From Bacillus sp. SORGH_AS_0510 (GTDB taxonomy: Bacteria > Bacillota > Bacilli > Bacillales > Cytobacillaceae), in assembly GCF_030818775.1 (NCBI RefSeq), contig NZ_JAUTAU010000001.1, positions 3,972,001 to 4,036,000 on the forward strand: a stretch of 64,000 nucleotides of DNA. Direction: 5' to 3'. The translations under genes and the position numbers were made by a program. The notes beneath the pieces are model-generated. The model saw only the letters and a list, made by a program, of their open reading frames with translations. It ran no database searches and was not told where the DNA came from. Numbering within the stretch: position 1 is the first letter of the stretch; each line of letters starts with the position of its first letter. This document shows, piece by piece, positions 15,815-24,695 of this stretch.

Positions 15815-16363
15815 TTAGTTAACTTGTTTGTCTAAGCTTGGTGCCATTAATTTTGCACCTTCAAATACCGTTTTCAGCTTCTCTTCCCCTTGTGCAAACG
15901 TTGCATCTGCTGCATCTAAGGATGGTGCATCCTTTTTCAGTTCATCTGCTTTTGCTTGGTAAGATGCCGCATAATCCTTAACAGCTGCCTCAAGATCAGC
16001 TTTTTGATCCTTCAATGTCTCTGGGATTTGAACACTAGTTAAATCAGCCGCAACAGCCGCTGCCGCTTCACTTGCTTTTGCTTTCTCCTCAGGAGTTGGT
16101 GCATCCTCAGGCTTAGCGTCAGGTGCCGCTGCCTTTGCTGCTTTAGCCACATAGGCATTTAAATCTCCATCTTTAGCATTAATTCTCTTTCCAAGATCCA
16201 TATAGAATTTAACTAATTCTTTTTTCACATCTACTTTAGGTGCTTCTGTTTCTTTAGTTACTTCTTTCTTTTCAGTAGTTTTTGTTTCATCAGAGCTTGA
16301 ACAAGCAGCAAGCCCGATCGCCATTGTTACTGCTGATACTAGTAATAAAAACTTTTTCTTCAT
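15815..16363 (-). CDS. Ala/Lys-rich lipoprotein of unknown function
   Basis: A 182-residue protein with a lipoprotein signal peptide (lipobox LAAC, Cys 21) and an SSSDETKTTEKKE linker. The rest is a helical, Ala-, Lys- and Asp-rich domain rich in AAAAV and EEKAKAS runs, probably an extended helical bundle on the outer face of the membrane. It has a strong GGGGGA ribosome-binding site. No family is recognised. The composition is unlike its neighbours but codon use looks ordinary. Confidence 0.8.
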   Translation of the reverse strand: MKKKFLLLVSAVTMAIGLAACSSSDETKTTEKKEVTKETEAPKVDVKKELVKFYMDLGKRINAKDGDLNAYVAKAAKAAAPDAKPEDAPTPEEKAKASEAAAAVAADLTSVQIPETLKDQKADLEAAVKDYAASYQAKADELKKDAPSLDAADATFAQGEEKLKTVFEGAKLMAPSLDKQVN

Positions 16364-16470
16364 GTGTTATTCCCCCAACTTCTTTTTTTCTATTGTTGAT
16401 TCTACAACAATTTATCAGACGAAGAAAGATTTAAAAGGTTACAAAAAAAATTTGTTTTTTTTAAAATTAA

Positions 16471-16711
16471 GGCTTTGTTAAAGAACAGTGTTGATTTATA
16501 CATCCTGTTGATTGGAGCGGAAGGCACGAAGACTCCTCGAAAATGCTATCGCATTTCCTTCGTGCGTGGGAGAATTCAAGATGCAGTTCAATGTCCTGTG
16601 GGAGTATGGTTCAAGGGAGACCCGCAGACGCTTGCGTCGAGGAGGCTCGCCGAAACACCCACGAACCGCTCGTGCCTGGAGCGGATATCAACAGGCACGT
16701 TTAACAGAGCC
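16471..16711 (-). repeat. Palindromic MITE-like repeat, copy C (long form, inverted)
   Basis: A 241-base element in the opposite orientation to copies A, B and D. Its ends are GGCTTTGTTAAA and TTTAACAGAGCC, a near-perfect 12-base terminal inverted repeat. It contains the central segment also found in copy A. It explains the short open frames here. Confidence 0.88.
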
Positions 16712-16878
16712 TAAATTAATGATATTTTAATCTTTTAATGCAGGTTTTTCTTTTCAGAAAATTAGCAATTAATTGTTAACTTTCTTACTATAATATCTAT
16801 AATTGTATATAATAAACTTGACATTATAAATCATTGTATTTCAGGGACGAGGCTAATTTATAATGAGGAGGTTTCTGA

Positions 16879-17565
16879 ATGCGACAGAAATATCTATCCA
16901 AAATCATGATTTTTATTATTGCTCTTTCAATTGCAGGTTATGTCGGTTATCGGTTAGGGGATTTATTAGACTTTCGTTATAATGTTGCCCCTGTGTTTAC
17001 TATTCTTGGCACAAGTTTCGGACTAGGTATCGGAGGATTTACTGTTTATTCATTGGTTCGTAGATATTTTCAGCCACACTTACCTAAAAGTGTGGTACCA
17101 AAAAAGACCGAAGAAAAGAAACAAACCTATCCTGTCATTGAGGTTAGTATTGATGAGGTTCGTAAAGCAGTGAGGTCATTTTCGAATCATTTACCTAAGG
17201 GTGTTTACCGCACCATTCTTGTACAAGAGGATAACAGTATTGACTTTACCCAACTGACTTCCATCCTAGGGGGCATTCCATCAAAGAAGTTTTATATGTC
17301 AAAGGAGACATATGATTTATTCGAAGAAAACGAAAAGCATATTCCAATTGAAATGGATATCGTCCAAAAAGCCGTGGACCAATATGTAAAGGACCATAAA
17401 GAATATCCTATGCTGCCTTTTGATCCTCATCACAGAGTAAATTATTATCAGTTATTACAAGATCACTATATAAAGAAAGCCCCTGAGACTCAATTTTATA
17501 TCACAGATCTTGATGGATTAATCACAAATAAACAGCCACAAAAAAAGAACTCCTCTCATTCATGA
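16879..17565 (+). CDS. Membrane-anchored protein of unknown function
   Basis: A 228-residue protein with AGGAGG before its ATG. Two N-terminal membrane segments (IMIFIIALSIAGYVGYRLG; PVFTILGTSFGLGIGGFTVY) are followed by a soluble domain of about 150 residues (VIEVSIDEVRKAVRSFSNHL, KEYPMLPFDPHHRVNYYQLL, FYITDLDGLIT). The soluble part recalls a Bacillus DUF family (possibly DUF3939), but this is not certain. The last codons and the TGA stop lie inside the convergent terminator shared with the giant gene. Confidence 0.65.
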   Translation: MRQKYLSKIMIFIIALSIAGYVGYRLGDLLDFRYNVAPVFTILGTSFGLGIGGFTVYSLVRRYFQPHLPKSVVPKKTEEKKQTYPVIEVSIDEVRKAVRSFSNHLPKGVYRTILVQEDNSIDFTQLTSILGGIPSKKFYMSKETYDLFEENEKHIPIEMDIVQKAVDQYVKDHKEYPMLPFDPHHRVNYYQLLQDHYIKKAPETQFYITDLDGLITNKQPQKKNSSHS

Positions 17566-17576
17566 GAGGAGTTCTT
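17541..17576 (-). terminator. Convergent terminator of the giant surface protein gene
   Basis: AGAACTCCTCTCA pairs with TGAGAGGAGTTCT around a 4-base loop. On the minus strand it is followed by TTTTTTT. The stop codon of the plus-strand gene is in its loop/3' arm. Confidence 0.88.
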
Positions 17577-17596
17577 CTGTTGGAATGGTCTTGTAA

Positions 17597-20500
17597 TTAT
17601 TGAATCCAAGCTCCATCTTTTCCAACTTTGTACTTTCCAATTGTTGTATTGGAAGCCATATGTCCATCACTGTACAGGTAGTACCACTTGTTATTTACAA
17701 GGACCCATCCAGTTTGCATTTCACCTTTACCATTCATGTAATACCATTTGCTGTTTGAAAGAACCCATGCATTTGATTTCATTACACCATTGGCATCGAC
17801 AAAATACCACTTACCGCTAGTTAGTACCCATGCATTGGTTAACATTGCTCCATTGCCACCAACATAGTACCACTTACCGTTAGTTAATACCCATGCGTTG
17901 GTTAACATTTCACCATTTGCTCCCACGTAGTACCACTTACCGCTAGTTAGTACCCATGCATTGGTTAACATTACTCCATCTTTTCCAACATAGTACCATT
18001 TTCCAGATGTTTGAACCCAAGTATTCTTTGTAATAGCACCTTTGTCATTGTAGAAATACCAGTGACCATTTTCAAATACCCATCCAGTCTTTACTTCAGG
18101 TTTTTCAACTGTTTTGCTAACTGTTACTTCTGTTGCTGCACTTACGTTGCCTGCAGCATCTTCTGCTGTTACAGAAATCTTCGTTCCTGCTACTTGCTTT
18201 TCAATTGTGATTGTAAATTTGCCTTCTGCATCAGCTGTTGCTGTACCGATTTCTTGGCCATTTACTTTTGCTACTACTTTTGCTCCTGCTTCAGTTGTAC
18301 CCTTAACTTCTACATCTTGATCTGTTACTCCATTTACCACTGGAGCTTCTGGGGCTGTTGTATCAGGTACTACTGTTGCTGTTACTGTTACTTCTGTTGC
18401 TGCACTTACGTTGCCTGCAGCATCTTCTGCTGTAACAGAAATCTTTGTTCCTGCTAATTGTTTTGCAATAGCAATTGTAAATTTGCCCTCTGCATCAGCT
18501 GTTGCTGTACCGATTTCTTGGCCATTTACTTTTGCTACAACTGTTGCTCCTGCTTCAGTTGTACCCTTAACTTCTACATCTTGATCTGTTACTCCATTTA
18601 CCACTGGAGCTTCTGGGGCTGTTGTATCAGGTACTACTGTTGCTGTTACTGTTACTTCTGTTGCTGTACTTACGTTTCCTGCAGCATCTGTCGCTGTAAC
18701 AGAAATCTTTGTTCCTGCTAATTGTTTTGCAATAGCAATTGTAAATTTGCCCTCTGCATCAGCTGTTGCTGTACCGATTTCTTGGCCATTTACTTTTGCT
18801 ACAACTGTTGCTCCTGCTTCAGTTGTACCCTTAACTTCTACATCTTTATCTGTTACTCCATTTACTACTGGAGCTTCTGGGGCTGTTGTATCAGGTACTA
18901 CTGTTGCTGTTACTGTTACTTCTGTTGCTGCACTTACGTTGCCTGCAGCATCTTCTGCTGTTACAGAAATCTTCGTTCCTGCTGCTTGCTTTTCAATTGT
19001 GATTGTAAATTTGCCTTCTGCATCAGCTGTTGCTGTTCCGATTTCTTGGCCACTTACTTTTGCTACTACTTTTGCTCCTGCTTCAGTTGTACCCTTAACT
19101 TCTACATCTTTATCTGTTACTCCATTTACTACTGGAGCTTCTGGGGCTGTTGTATCAGGAGCCCTCGTTCCTACTAGCTCTCTTGTATCTCTTACACGGA
19201 TACGAGTACCCTGTGCAAATGCACCAGATAATCCTACCGCTTCTAAAGTGTCACCTTTTTCAAGAGCTGGTACTGGGACATTCGATTGATTCACAATGTA
19301 ACCATCTGTAAATACTAGTACATCACCAGAACCGTCGTTGATCACGTAAGAGTTCTCGTCAAACTTAGAAACCACGGTACCTTTCACCTTTACTAGGAAA
19401 CCTTGGTTAGCAGCTGAAGTCGCTTCACCTGTAGGGACTAGTTTTGGTTGTAACGGAACACCTGTGCCAGTTTTAATGACATCTTTTTCAAAACTTGTAA
19501 ACTCTAACTCAATGTTGTTATCAAACTTCTTAATATGGCCATATACACGGACTTTATCGCCTGGTTTTAGTGCACCATCTGGAATTTCTAGATATGCCAT
19601 GATACCGCCTGTTTCATCTTGGAGGTTGAATGCGTCGAAGAATACGCCGGATCCAGTTGTAACTGTTCCTTCCACTACTACATCCGTGTCTTCTGCTAAT
19701 TTGCGAGCATCAGCGATCTTCGTCACTTTGGTTTCACGGTTCGCTAACCAGTTGATGGAGTTTAGCGCTAATTCATCATTGCCTTTTGGCGCAAATGCTT
19801 CATCCATTTGTTTGTCATTAAAGAAGTTCATACCCGTAACGATGATACGTCCCTTATCGCCGATTTCTTCTGAGGCAATTAATGGAATGGCTGAACCGCC
19901 TGTTTCATCAGATACAGCGTCATATGTGTATCCACCCTTGATATTACCCTGATAGGTGGTTTCGTTACCTTTTCCTAGAATGACTAATTTATCATTTGGT
20001 ACTAATGGTTGATTATTAGGACCCGATAAGCTAGCACCGCTGAAATATTCTACAATGGAAGCTCTATCTGTAACATAGTTAGAGACTAAACCTAGATGAA
20101 CCCGTACCGCCCAAGGGCTTACTGCTGGATCGGACCAGAAGTTTCCTGCTTTACTATCATCAAAGACACCATCGTTGTTCATACGAATGCCAGAGCCTAA
20201 ATCTGAAAGTAGGGCGTTATTGATGGTTGAGTCGACACTCTTGTTGGCCTTACCAGCCATTAATAGAGAACCACCATTATTTACAAACGTTGTTACTGCT
20301 GCTCTTTCATCCGCCGTCAATGCTGAGCCATGTGTAAATACTAATACTTTCACACCGCTTAATACTGCATCGGTTATTGCTACTTTATTTTCTGTAACAG
20401 TATATCCTTCTTTTTGAAGCATTAATGTGAAGGCTTTTAAGTTATCCTTGTATGTTCCGCTATCACCCGTTGTGTTTTCGTTACCGTGGGCCGCGTCGAT

Positions 20501-23500
20501 TACTACTTTAATGCCAAGCGGTTCTTTAATCTTTACCGCATATTCAAATTTCACCGTACCAATATCTAGACCATCTAACGAAGTAACAACCGCAATCAAT
20601 TTGTGATCGCCAACTAACGGGCTATTCCAAGTTGCCGTTGCTGTCGCTGAGCCTTTGGATAGAATTGATGAGATATTGTTTGTTCCAATAAAGTTCGCTT
20701 CTTTTACTTCATCATAATAGAAGTCAACTTTAAGATTTGAGATTGTTTGTGTACCATTGTTAGCCACTGTTGCTACTAATTTAGCTGGGTTGCCGCCAAC
20801 GATGACACCGCCATCTACGTCAATGCTGTTTACCTTTACATCAACTGTCTCTTCTTTAGACCAAATTGGAGAAGAGTAGATTCTTTCGCCATCCATTTGG
20901 GTTACTTTTATCACGAACCATTGCTGGCCGCCTGTAACTGTGTAAGATGGAGACCATGTGAAATCTTTTGTCATTGGTGTAATGGAATCGACTACCTTCC
21001 CACCATTTGTGATTAATTCTACCTTAGCAATTCTGTCATCAGACTTATATGAAGTTGGAAGATAGTTATAGTCACTATCGTTATGTGCTTCAGCCACTAA
21101 GTCACTACCAGAAACATTAAAGTTTAATTTTTTGCTATCTACTGTTGAACCCATGTAGTAACCATTTGCTAATACATCTAGCGTGAAGTTTGGATCTTCT
21201 TCCATGTACACACGCATATTACGCATAGAATGTAATAAAGATTCCTGCGTTAGGTTATCTGCAACGATAACGGTACGTGCATTGATTTGTCCCCAAGTTC
21301 CTTCGTGGTTATCTTCTCCATAGGTAGGAGCCACGTGCCAGCCTAAATCTAATGCAGAGTAGAATTTACCTTCTGCATTGGCATAGCCATAGTGTCCAGA
21401 ACCATTACCCACTTCTAACATCGTAAATAACTTATCTACGTCTTTATTGTAAGGCTTGAAGTTATTAAATGCGTTTGTAGACATATCAGGATGGTTGAAT
21501 TGACCTACGATATCGTCATATGTCATAACCCATGCATAGTACTGATTTAAGTCTTGGTATTGCTTACCGTTGATATTTCTGTCGATAAAATTATCTGAAC
21601 CAAAGATATTAGAATGACCCCATGTAGTAGAAGTCATTTCGAATGCTGGGAATACAACATAATCACTTTTTGTATATTCCTTAGCAAGATCTTTTGTCAG
21701 CTGCCATTGTGCGCCACCAGAACGTTCTGGTACAGAAGCACCTGATGCTGTTTTACGTTCAACTGTATCTGTGCCTAATTTTTCAGGGTCAATATCATGT
21801 GAGTGGTCTGAGAATGCAAACCAATCGTAATGATGCGCTTTACCTGCTTTTAAAGCATCTTCAGGTGTTCCAGCACCGTCGTGAGAAATATTCGTATGGT
21901 TGTGTGTTGTACCACGGTAGTGATTACCACCTGTAAAACGTGGGACTACTTCGAATGTCCATTGTTTCTCAGTCAGGTTGCCTTTTACATCCTTTGCAGA
22001 AACCTTCACTGTGTGCACGCCAAGTTCAAGATCCGTTTCAGGTGTATATTTTACTTGTGATTTGCTGATTGTTGCTGCCGGTGCTGTTAACGGTGTTCCG
22101 TCTAAGGAGAACTGAACAGTTGTTTCATCCACACCGCTTGGATCGTTGATTAATGCTGAGATTTCAGGTGTCGGACTTTCAACCTTTGTTGTGTCCTGTG
22201 GTGTCATACCTGTAATTTCAGGACCAAAAGTGTCTTCAACTAATGTGACAGCAAATGGTTCTGTGCTAGAGCCAGCTGTTTTGATTTGACCAGCTGCTGT
22301 TGCTTCAATGTAATAGTCAAATCCATCTTGAGGCACATTCGCCGCCTCTAATGTCACTGTGTAACGTCCTTGACTGCCTTTTACCATTTGAAGTGCAGTG
22401 TATTGGCTTGTGCCTTTTGCACGATAGTAGACAACGACTGATTCTGCGCCGTCAGCATTAGCTGCAAATTCTACACTTGCACCTTTGTATACTTGTGTTA
22501 TCGGTGTATGTGTTACTGCTAAAACTGGTGCAATATCCTTCACGTCACGTGGATATAGTTGGTATCCATTTGTCGCTGACGCATTGGTTGTATACTGACC
22601 TAAGACACCTGTTACGGTGTAGCTCTTACCTGTTTCAAGGTCTGTGTCAGGTTTAATACCAGTTGGGCTCATAACCCTTAGCGTCGTTGTTTTATTGTTT
22701 TCATCTACAAATGTTACGTTGTAGTTTGGAGGCGTGCTTGCTGTAGCAGATACTTTCCCAGTAACCGTTACAAGGCTGCCTTCTAGTGGTTCTGCCACTG
22801 CGTACGTATTTAAATCAAGAATTGTTAAGCTTTTTGGAACAGGAATCGCATTTCCTTCACTAACTTTCATAATTGAAGTCGGTTCAAATTCAGTTAAACC
22901 GTTATAGTAAAGTACTTTACCTGTCATTTTTAGCTTGTCACCTTTAGCCACTTTAAAAGCAGTGTCTAAAGAAGAACTAAAGATGTTGATTCCTGCTGTA
23001 TCGTCTTGAAGGTAGAAGTTTTGTTTTTGTGTTCCAAGGATTTGATTATCAACCGTTGCTACCCCTTCAATTGTAAAGGATTTGCTTAGGTTGACAGGTT
23101 GTCCTTTTGAATCAGATACACGAACGTCTGCAATTTTCGAAACTACAGAAGTGTCCGCTTTTGTAACAGAAACAGCGGCACTTTCAAGCATGATTCCTTT
23201 TGCAGAGTTTGTAATTTGTGTTACATACACTGTATCCGGAGCATTGTTGATTGTAACGGAGAAATCTCCTCCTGTGCTTGCTTTTACTTCTTGTGTATTT
23301 AATCTTTCAGCTGGTGTGGCTGTGTTGTTTGGATATACATTGATCACAGCATTTGTTGCCGCTGCGCCAGCGTTACCGATTAGCGTTCCCACACCGTTTG
23401 TGACTACATAGCTTAGTTTTGCTTGTTGAACAGATGCACTTGCAATAGCTGCATCGATTTGGATTGGCGCACTTTCCGCTAATCCTGATTGTGTTGCAGC

Positions 23501-24412
23501 TACATAGACAGGTGCTACGTTTTTATCAAGATTAATGCTAAAAGAGCCATCCGTTCCCGCTGTGCCTGAACCGATTGCTGTTCCTTTGGATACGCTTTCA
23601 TATACCTTAATTGTAGAACCCGCTTCCGCTGCATCAGCGTTACCTACTAATTTTGCTGAAGTGTCATTTTTATCTAATTGAATGTTAAGACCTTTTGGTT
23701 GCAAGCTTGTTACCGGAACCATTGGATCTTCGGTCGGGCTTGCTGTGTTACGAGGTGCTGCAACAGGTCCTGTATAAAAATCTGCTGCGTTATCGTCCGT
23801 GTCCCACGCATTTCCTTTTCCAGGAGAAGGGTCTACGTTTGCGTATGGTCTACGCTGTGCACTATTTGTATTAGAAGTCGCTTTTGCTGCTCCTAATCCT
23901 TCATAAGAATCAGCGCCGCCAACTCCTACAAAATCAACCGTTCCTGCAGGTTTCGCACCAGATGCTGCTGTTGTTTTATCCTTAAATAAAGCAATCTTTG
24001 CATCTGATCCAGACATCGCAATAGAACCTGAGGCATCCGGAGTAGGAAGATCCACACCGCTTGCGCCACCTGCTTGAGAAATTAGGTAGTAGCCGTGTGC
24101 CTTAATGGTTCCCTTTAAAACCGTAGGTGTCCAACTAGTGCCTGCTTTGGAGGCATACTGGACGGACCAGCCTTCAAGTGAAACATCTTGATCTGTTGGA
24201 TTGTATAACTCAATAAAGTCCTTATTATATGGAGCGGCATTCGTTCCCGTGCCATTACCTCCACCGCCAAAATACTGAGAAATAACGACATGATCAGCCT
24301 GCTCAGCATGAGCTTTGCCAATTAAACCACTTGGCAAAAAGGTGCTGATCAATAGAAGCGCTGCCATGAACGTGCTTGTCCAACGCTTAAACTTCATCTT
24401 CCTTGCCTTCAT
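17597..24412 (-). CDS. Giant secreted multidomain CehA/McbA-type metallohydrolase with cell-wall-binding repeats
   Basis: A 2271-residue exported protein; ATG seven bases after AAAGGTGG. Visible layout: signal peptide (cleavage after about Ala 36, AHA); lamin-tail domain (about 37-220, FIELYNP, LEGWSVQY); two Ig-like modules (about 235-415); OB-fold module (about 425-630); Ig-like region; PHP/CehA-like metal-dependent hydrolase (about 830-1190) with THNHTN, FSDHSHD, FEMTS, FNHPD and GEDNH; CARDB-like module (about 1200-1300); ThuA/GATase-like domain (about 1305-1545, AAHGNEN, VFTHGSALT, GGSLLMAGK); second OB-fold (about 1560-1745); four near-identical 88-residue Ig-like repeats (1752-2103); about seven 20-residue CW-binding repeats. 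The lamin-tail plus OB combination suggests an extracellular phosphoesterase or nuclease-like function (inference); substrate unknown. Confidence 0.88.
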   Translation of the reverse strand: MKARKMKFKRWTSTFMAALLLISTFLPSGLIGKAHAEQADHVVISQYFGGGGNGTGTNAAPYNKDFIELYNPTDQDVSLEGWSVQYASKAGTSWTPTVLKGTIKAHGYYLISQAGGASGVDLPTPDASGSIAMSGSDAKIALFKDKTTAASGAKPAGTVDFVGVGGADSYEGLGAAKATSNTNSAQRRPYANVDPSPGKGNAWDTDDNAADFYTGPVAAPRNTASPTEDPMVPVTSLQPKGLNIQLDKNDTSAKLVGNADAAEAGSTIKVYESVSKGTAIGSGTAGTDGSFSINLDKNVAPVYVAATQSGLAESAPIQIDAAIASASVQQAKLSYVVTNGVGTLIGNAGAAATNAVINVYPNNTATPAERLNTQEVKASTGGDFSVTINNAPDTVYVTQITNSAKGIMLESAAVSVTKADTSVVSKIADVRVSDSKGQPVNLSKSFTIEGVATVDNQILGTQKQNFYLQDDTAGINIFSSSLDTAFKVAKGDKLKMTGKVLYYNGLTEFEPTSIMKVSEGNAIPVPKSLTILDLNTYAVAEPLEGSLVTVTGKVSATASTPPNYNVTFVDENNKTTTLRVMSPTGIKPDTDLETGKSYTVTGVLGQYTTNASATNGYQLYPRDVKDIAPVLAVTHTPITQVYKGASVEFAANADGAESVVVYYRAKGTSQYTALQMVKGSQGRYTVTLEAANVPQDGFDYYIEATAAGQIKTAGSSTEPFAVTLVEDTFGPEITGMTPQDTTKVESPTPEISALINDPSGVDETTVQFSLDGTPLTAPAATISKSQVKYTPETDLELGVHTVKVSAKDVKGNLTEKQWTFEVVPRFTGGNHYRGTTHNHTNISHDGAGTPEDALKAGKAHHYDWFAFSDHSHDIDPEKLGTDTVERKTASGASVPERSGGAQWQLTKDLAKEYTKSDYVVFPAFEMTSTTWGHSNIFGSDNFIDRNINGKQYQDLNQYYAWVMTYDDIVGQFNHPDMSTNAFNNFKPYNKDVDKLFTMLEVGNGSGHYGYANAEGKFYSALDLGWHVAPTYGEDNHEGTWGQINARTVIVADNLTQESLLHSMRNMRVYMEEDPNFTLDVLANGYYMGSTVDSKKLNFNVSGSDLVAEAHNDSDYNYLPTSYKSDDRIAKVELITNGGKVVDSITPMTKDFTWSPSYTVTGGQQWFVIKVTQMDGERIYSSPIWSKEETVDVKVNSIDVDGGVIVGGNPAKLVATVANNGTQTISNLKVDFYYDEVKEANFIGTNNISSILSKGSATATATWNSPLVGDHKLIAVVTSLDGLDIGTVKFEYAVKIKEPLGIKVVIDAAHGNENTTGDSGTYKDNLKAFTLMLQKEGYTVTENKVAITDAVLSGVKVLVFTHGSALTADERAAVTTFVNNGGSLLMAGKANKSVDSTINNALLSDLGSGIRMNNDGVFDDSKAGNFWSDPAVSPWAVRVHLGLVSNYVTDRASIVEYFSGASLSGPNNQPLVPNDKLVILGKGNETTYQGNIKGGYTYDAVSDETGGSAIPLIASEEIGDKGRIIVTGMNFFNDKQMDEAFAPKGNDELALNSINWLANRETKVTKIADARKLAEDTDVVVEGTVTTGSGVFFDAFNLQDETGGIMAYLEIPDGALKPGDKVRVYGHIKKFDNNIELEFTSFEKDVIKTGTGVPLQPKLVPTGEATSAANQGFLVKVKGTVVSKFDENSYVINDGSGDVLVFTDGYIVNQSNVPVPALEKGDTLEAVGLSGAFAQGTRIRVRDTRELVGTRAPDTTAPEAPVVNGVTDKDVEVKGTTEAGAKVVAKVSGQEIGTATADAEGKFTITIEKQAAGTKISVTAEDAAGNVSAATEVTVTATVVPDTTAPEAPVVNGVTDKDVEVKGTTEAGATVVAKVNGQEIGTATADAEGKFTIAIAKQLAGTKISVTATDAAGNVSTATEVTVTATVVPDTTAPEAPVVNGVTDQDVEVKGTTEAGATVVAKVNGQEIGTATADAEGKFTIAIAKQLAGTKISVTAEDAAGNVSAATEVTVTATVVPDTTAPEAPVVNGVTDQDVEVKGTTEAGAKVVAKVNGQEIGTATADAEGKFTITIEKQVAGTKISVTAEDAAGNVSAATEVTVSKTVEKPEVKTGWVFENGHWYFYNDKGAITKNTWVQTSGKWYYVGKDGVMLTNAWVLTSGKWYYVGANGEMLTNAWVLTNGKWYYVGGNGAMLTNAWVLTSGKWYFVDANGVMKSNAWVLSNSKWYYMNGKGEMQTGWVLVNNKWYYLYSDGHMASNTTIGKYKVGKDGAWIQ
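17640..18090 (-). repeat. CW-binding (choline-binding-type) 20-residue repeats in the giant protein
   Basis: About seven tandem units of 60 bases encode motifs of the form GKWYYVGxNGxMLTNAWVLT. This is the Trp/Tyr-rich cell-wall-binding repeat family best known from streptococcal and clostridial surface proteins. It should hold the enzyme on the wall by binding a wall polymer. Confidence 0.85.
18104..19159 (-). repeat. Four 264-base tandem repeats encoding Ig-like modules
   Basis: Each unit begins PDTTAPEAPVVNGVTD and contains VKGTTEAGA, VAKVNGQEIGTATADAEGKF and EDAAGNVS. Units are nearly identical at DNA level, so copy number can change by recombination. The long open frames on the opposite strand are a by-product of codon use in this repeat. 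Confidence 0.92.
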
Positions 24413-24695
24413 TCACTTACCACCTTTTTTGTGAATTTTTGAAATATATGTATGAAGGCCATCACATATTATAGGTCTTCTTTCATATACTACTCTTTCA
24501 TTCTACAAAATTTTCAATCTGAAAGATATAAATTTTTTGTAAATTTACTATATAAATATTTAATAAATCTTTTCATAAAATCTATACAAAATCGGGGAAA
24601 ATGTGATTATATTAAGGGTAAATGCATTTCATTTTTCTAATTGGAAAATTCGGGAAATTATTTCAAAATAACTTTAATAAGGAGCGTGAGCCCTG
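24413..24695. other. AT-rich divergent intergenic region
   Basis: A 283-base spacer between the divergent giant gene and the HupE-like gene. It must hold both promoters, but no confident -35/-10 pair was found. A 62-codon frame at 24452 lacks a ribosome-binding site and is judged spurious. Confidence 0.5.

Noticed and set aside
16475..16730. Two overlapping ORFs of 72-79 codons
   Set aside because: Both lie within repeat copy C and recur wherever the repeat occurs; they are by-products of the palindrome.
18011..19289. Long plus-strand ORFs (148, 87, 151 and 180 codons) across the Ig-like repeats
   Set aside because: They are antisense to a clearly coding repeat, have no ribosome-binding sites and give low-complexity Cys/Phe/Ser or Ala/Thr/Ser sequences.
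24452..24640. 62-codon ORF between the giant gene and the HupE-like gene
   Set aside because: No Shine-Dalgarno, AT-driven composition and no family resemblance.
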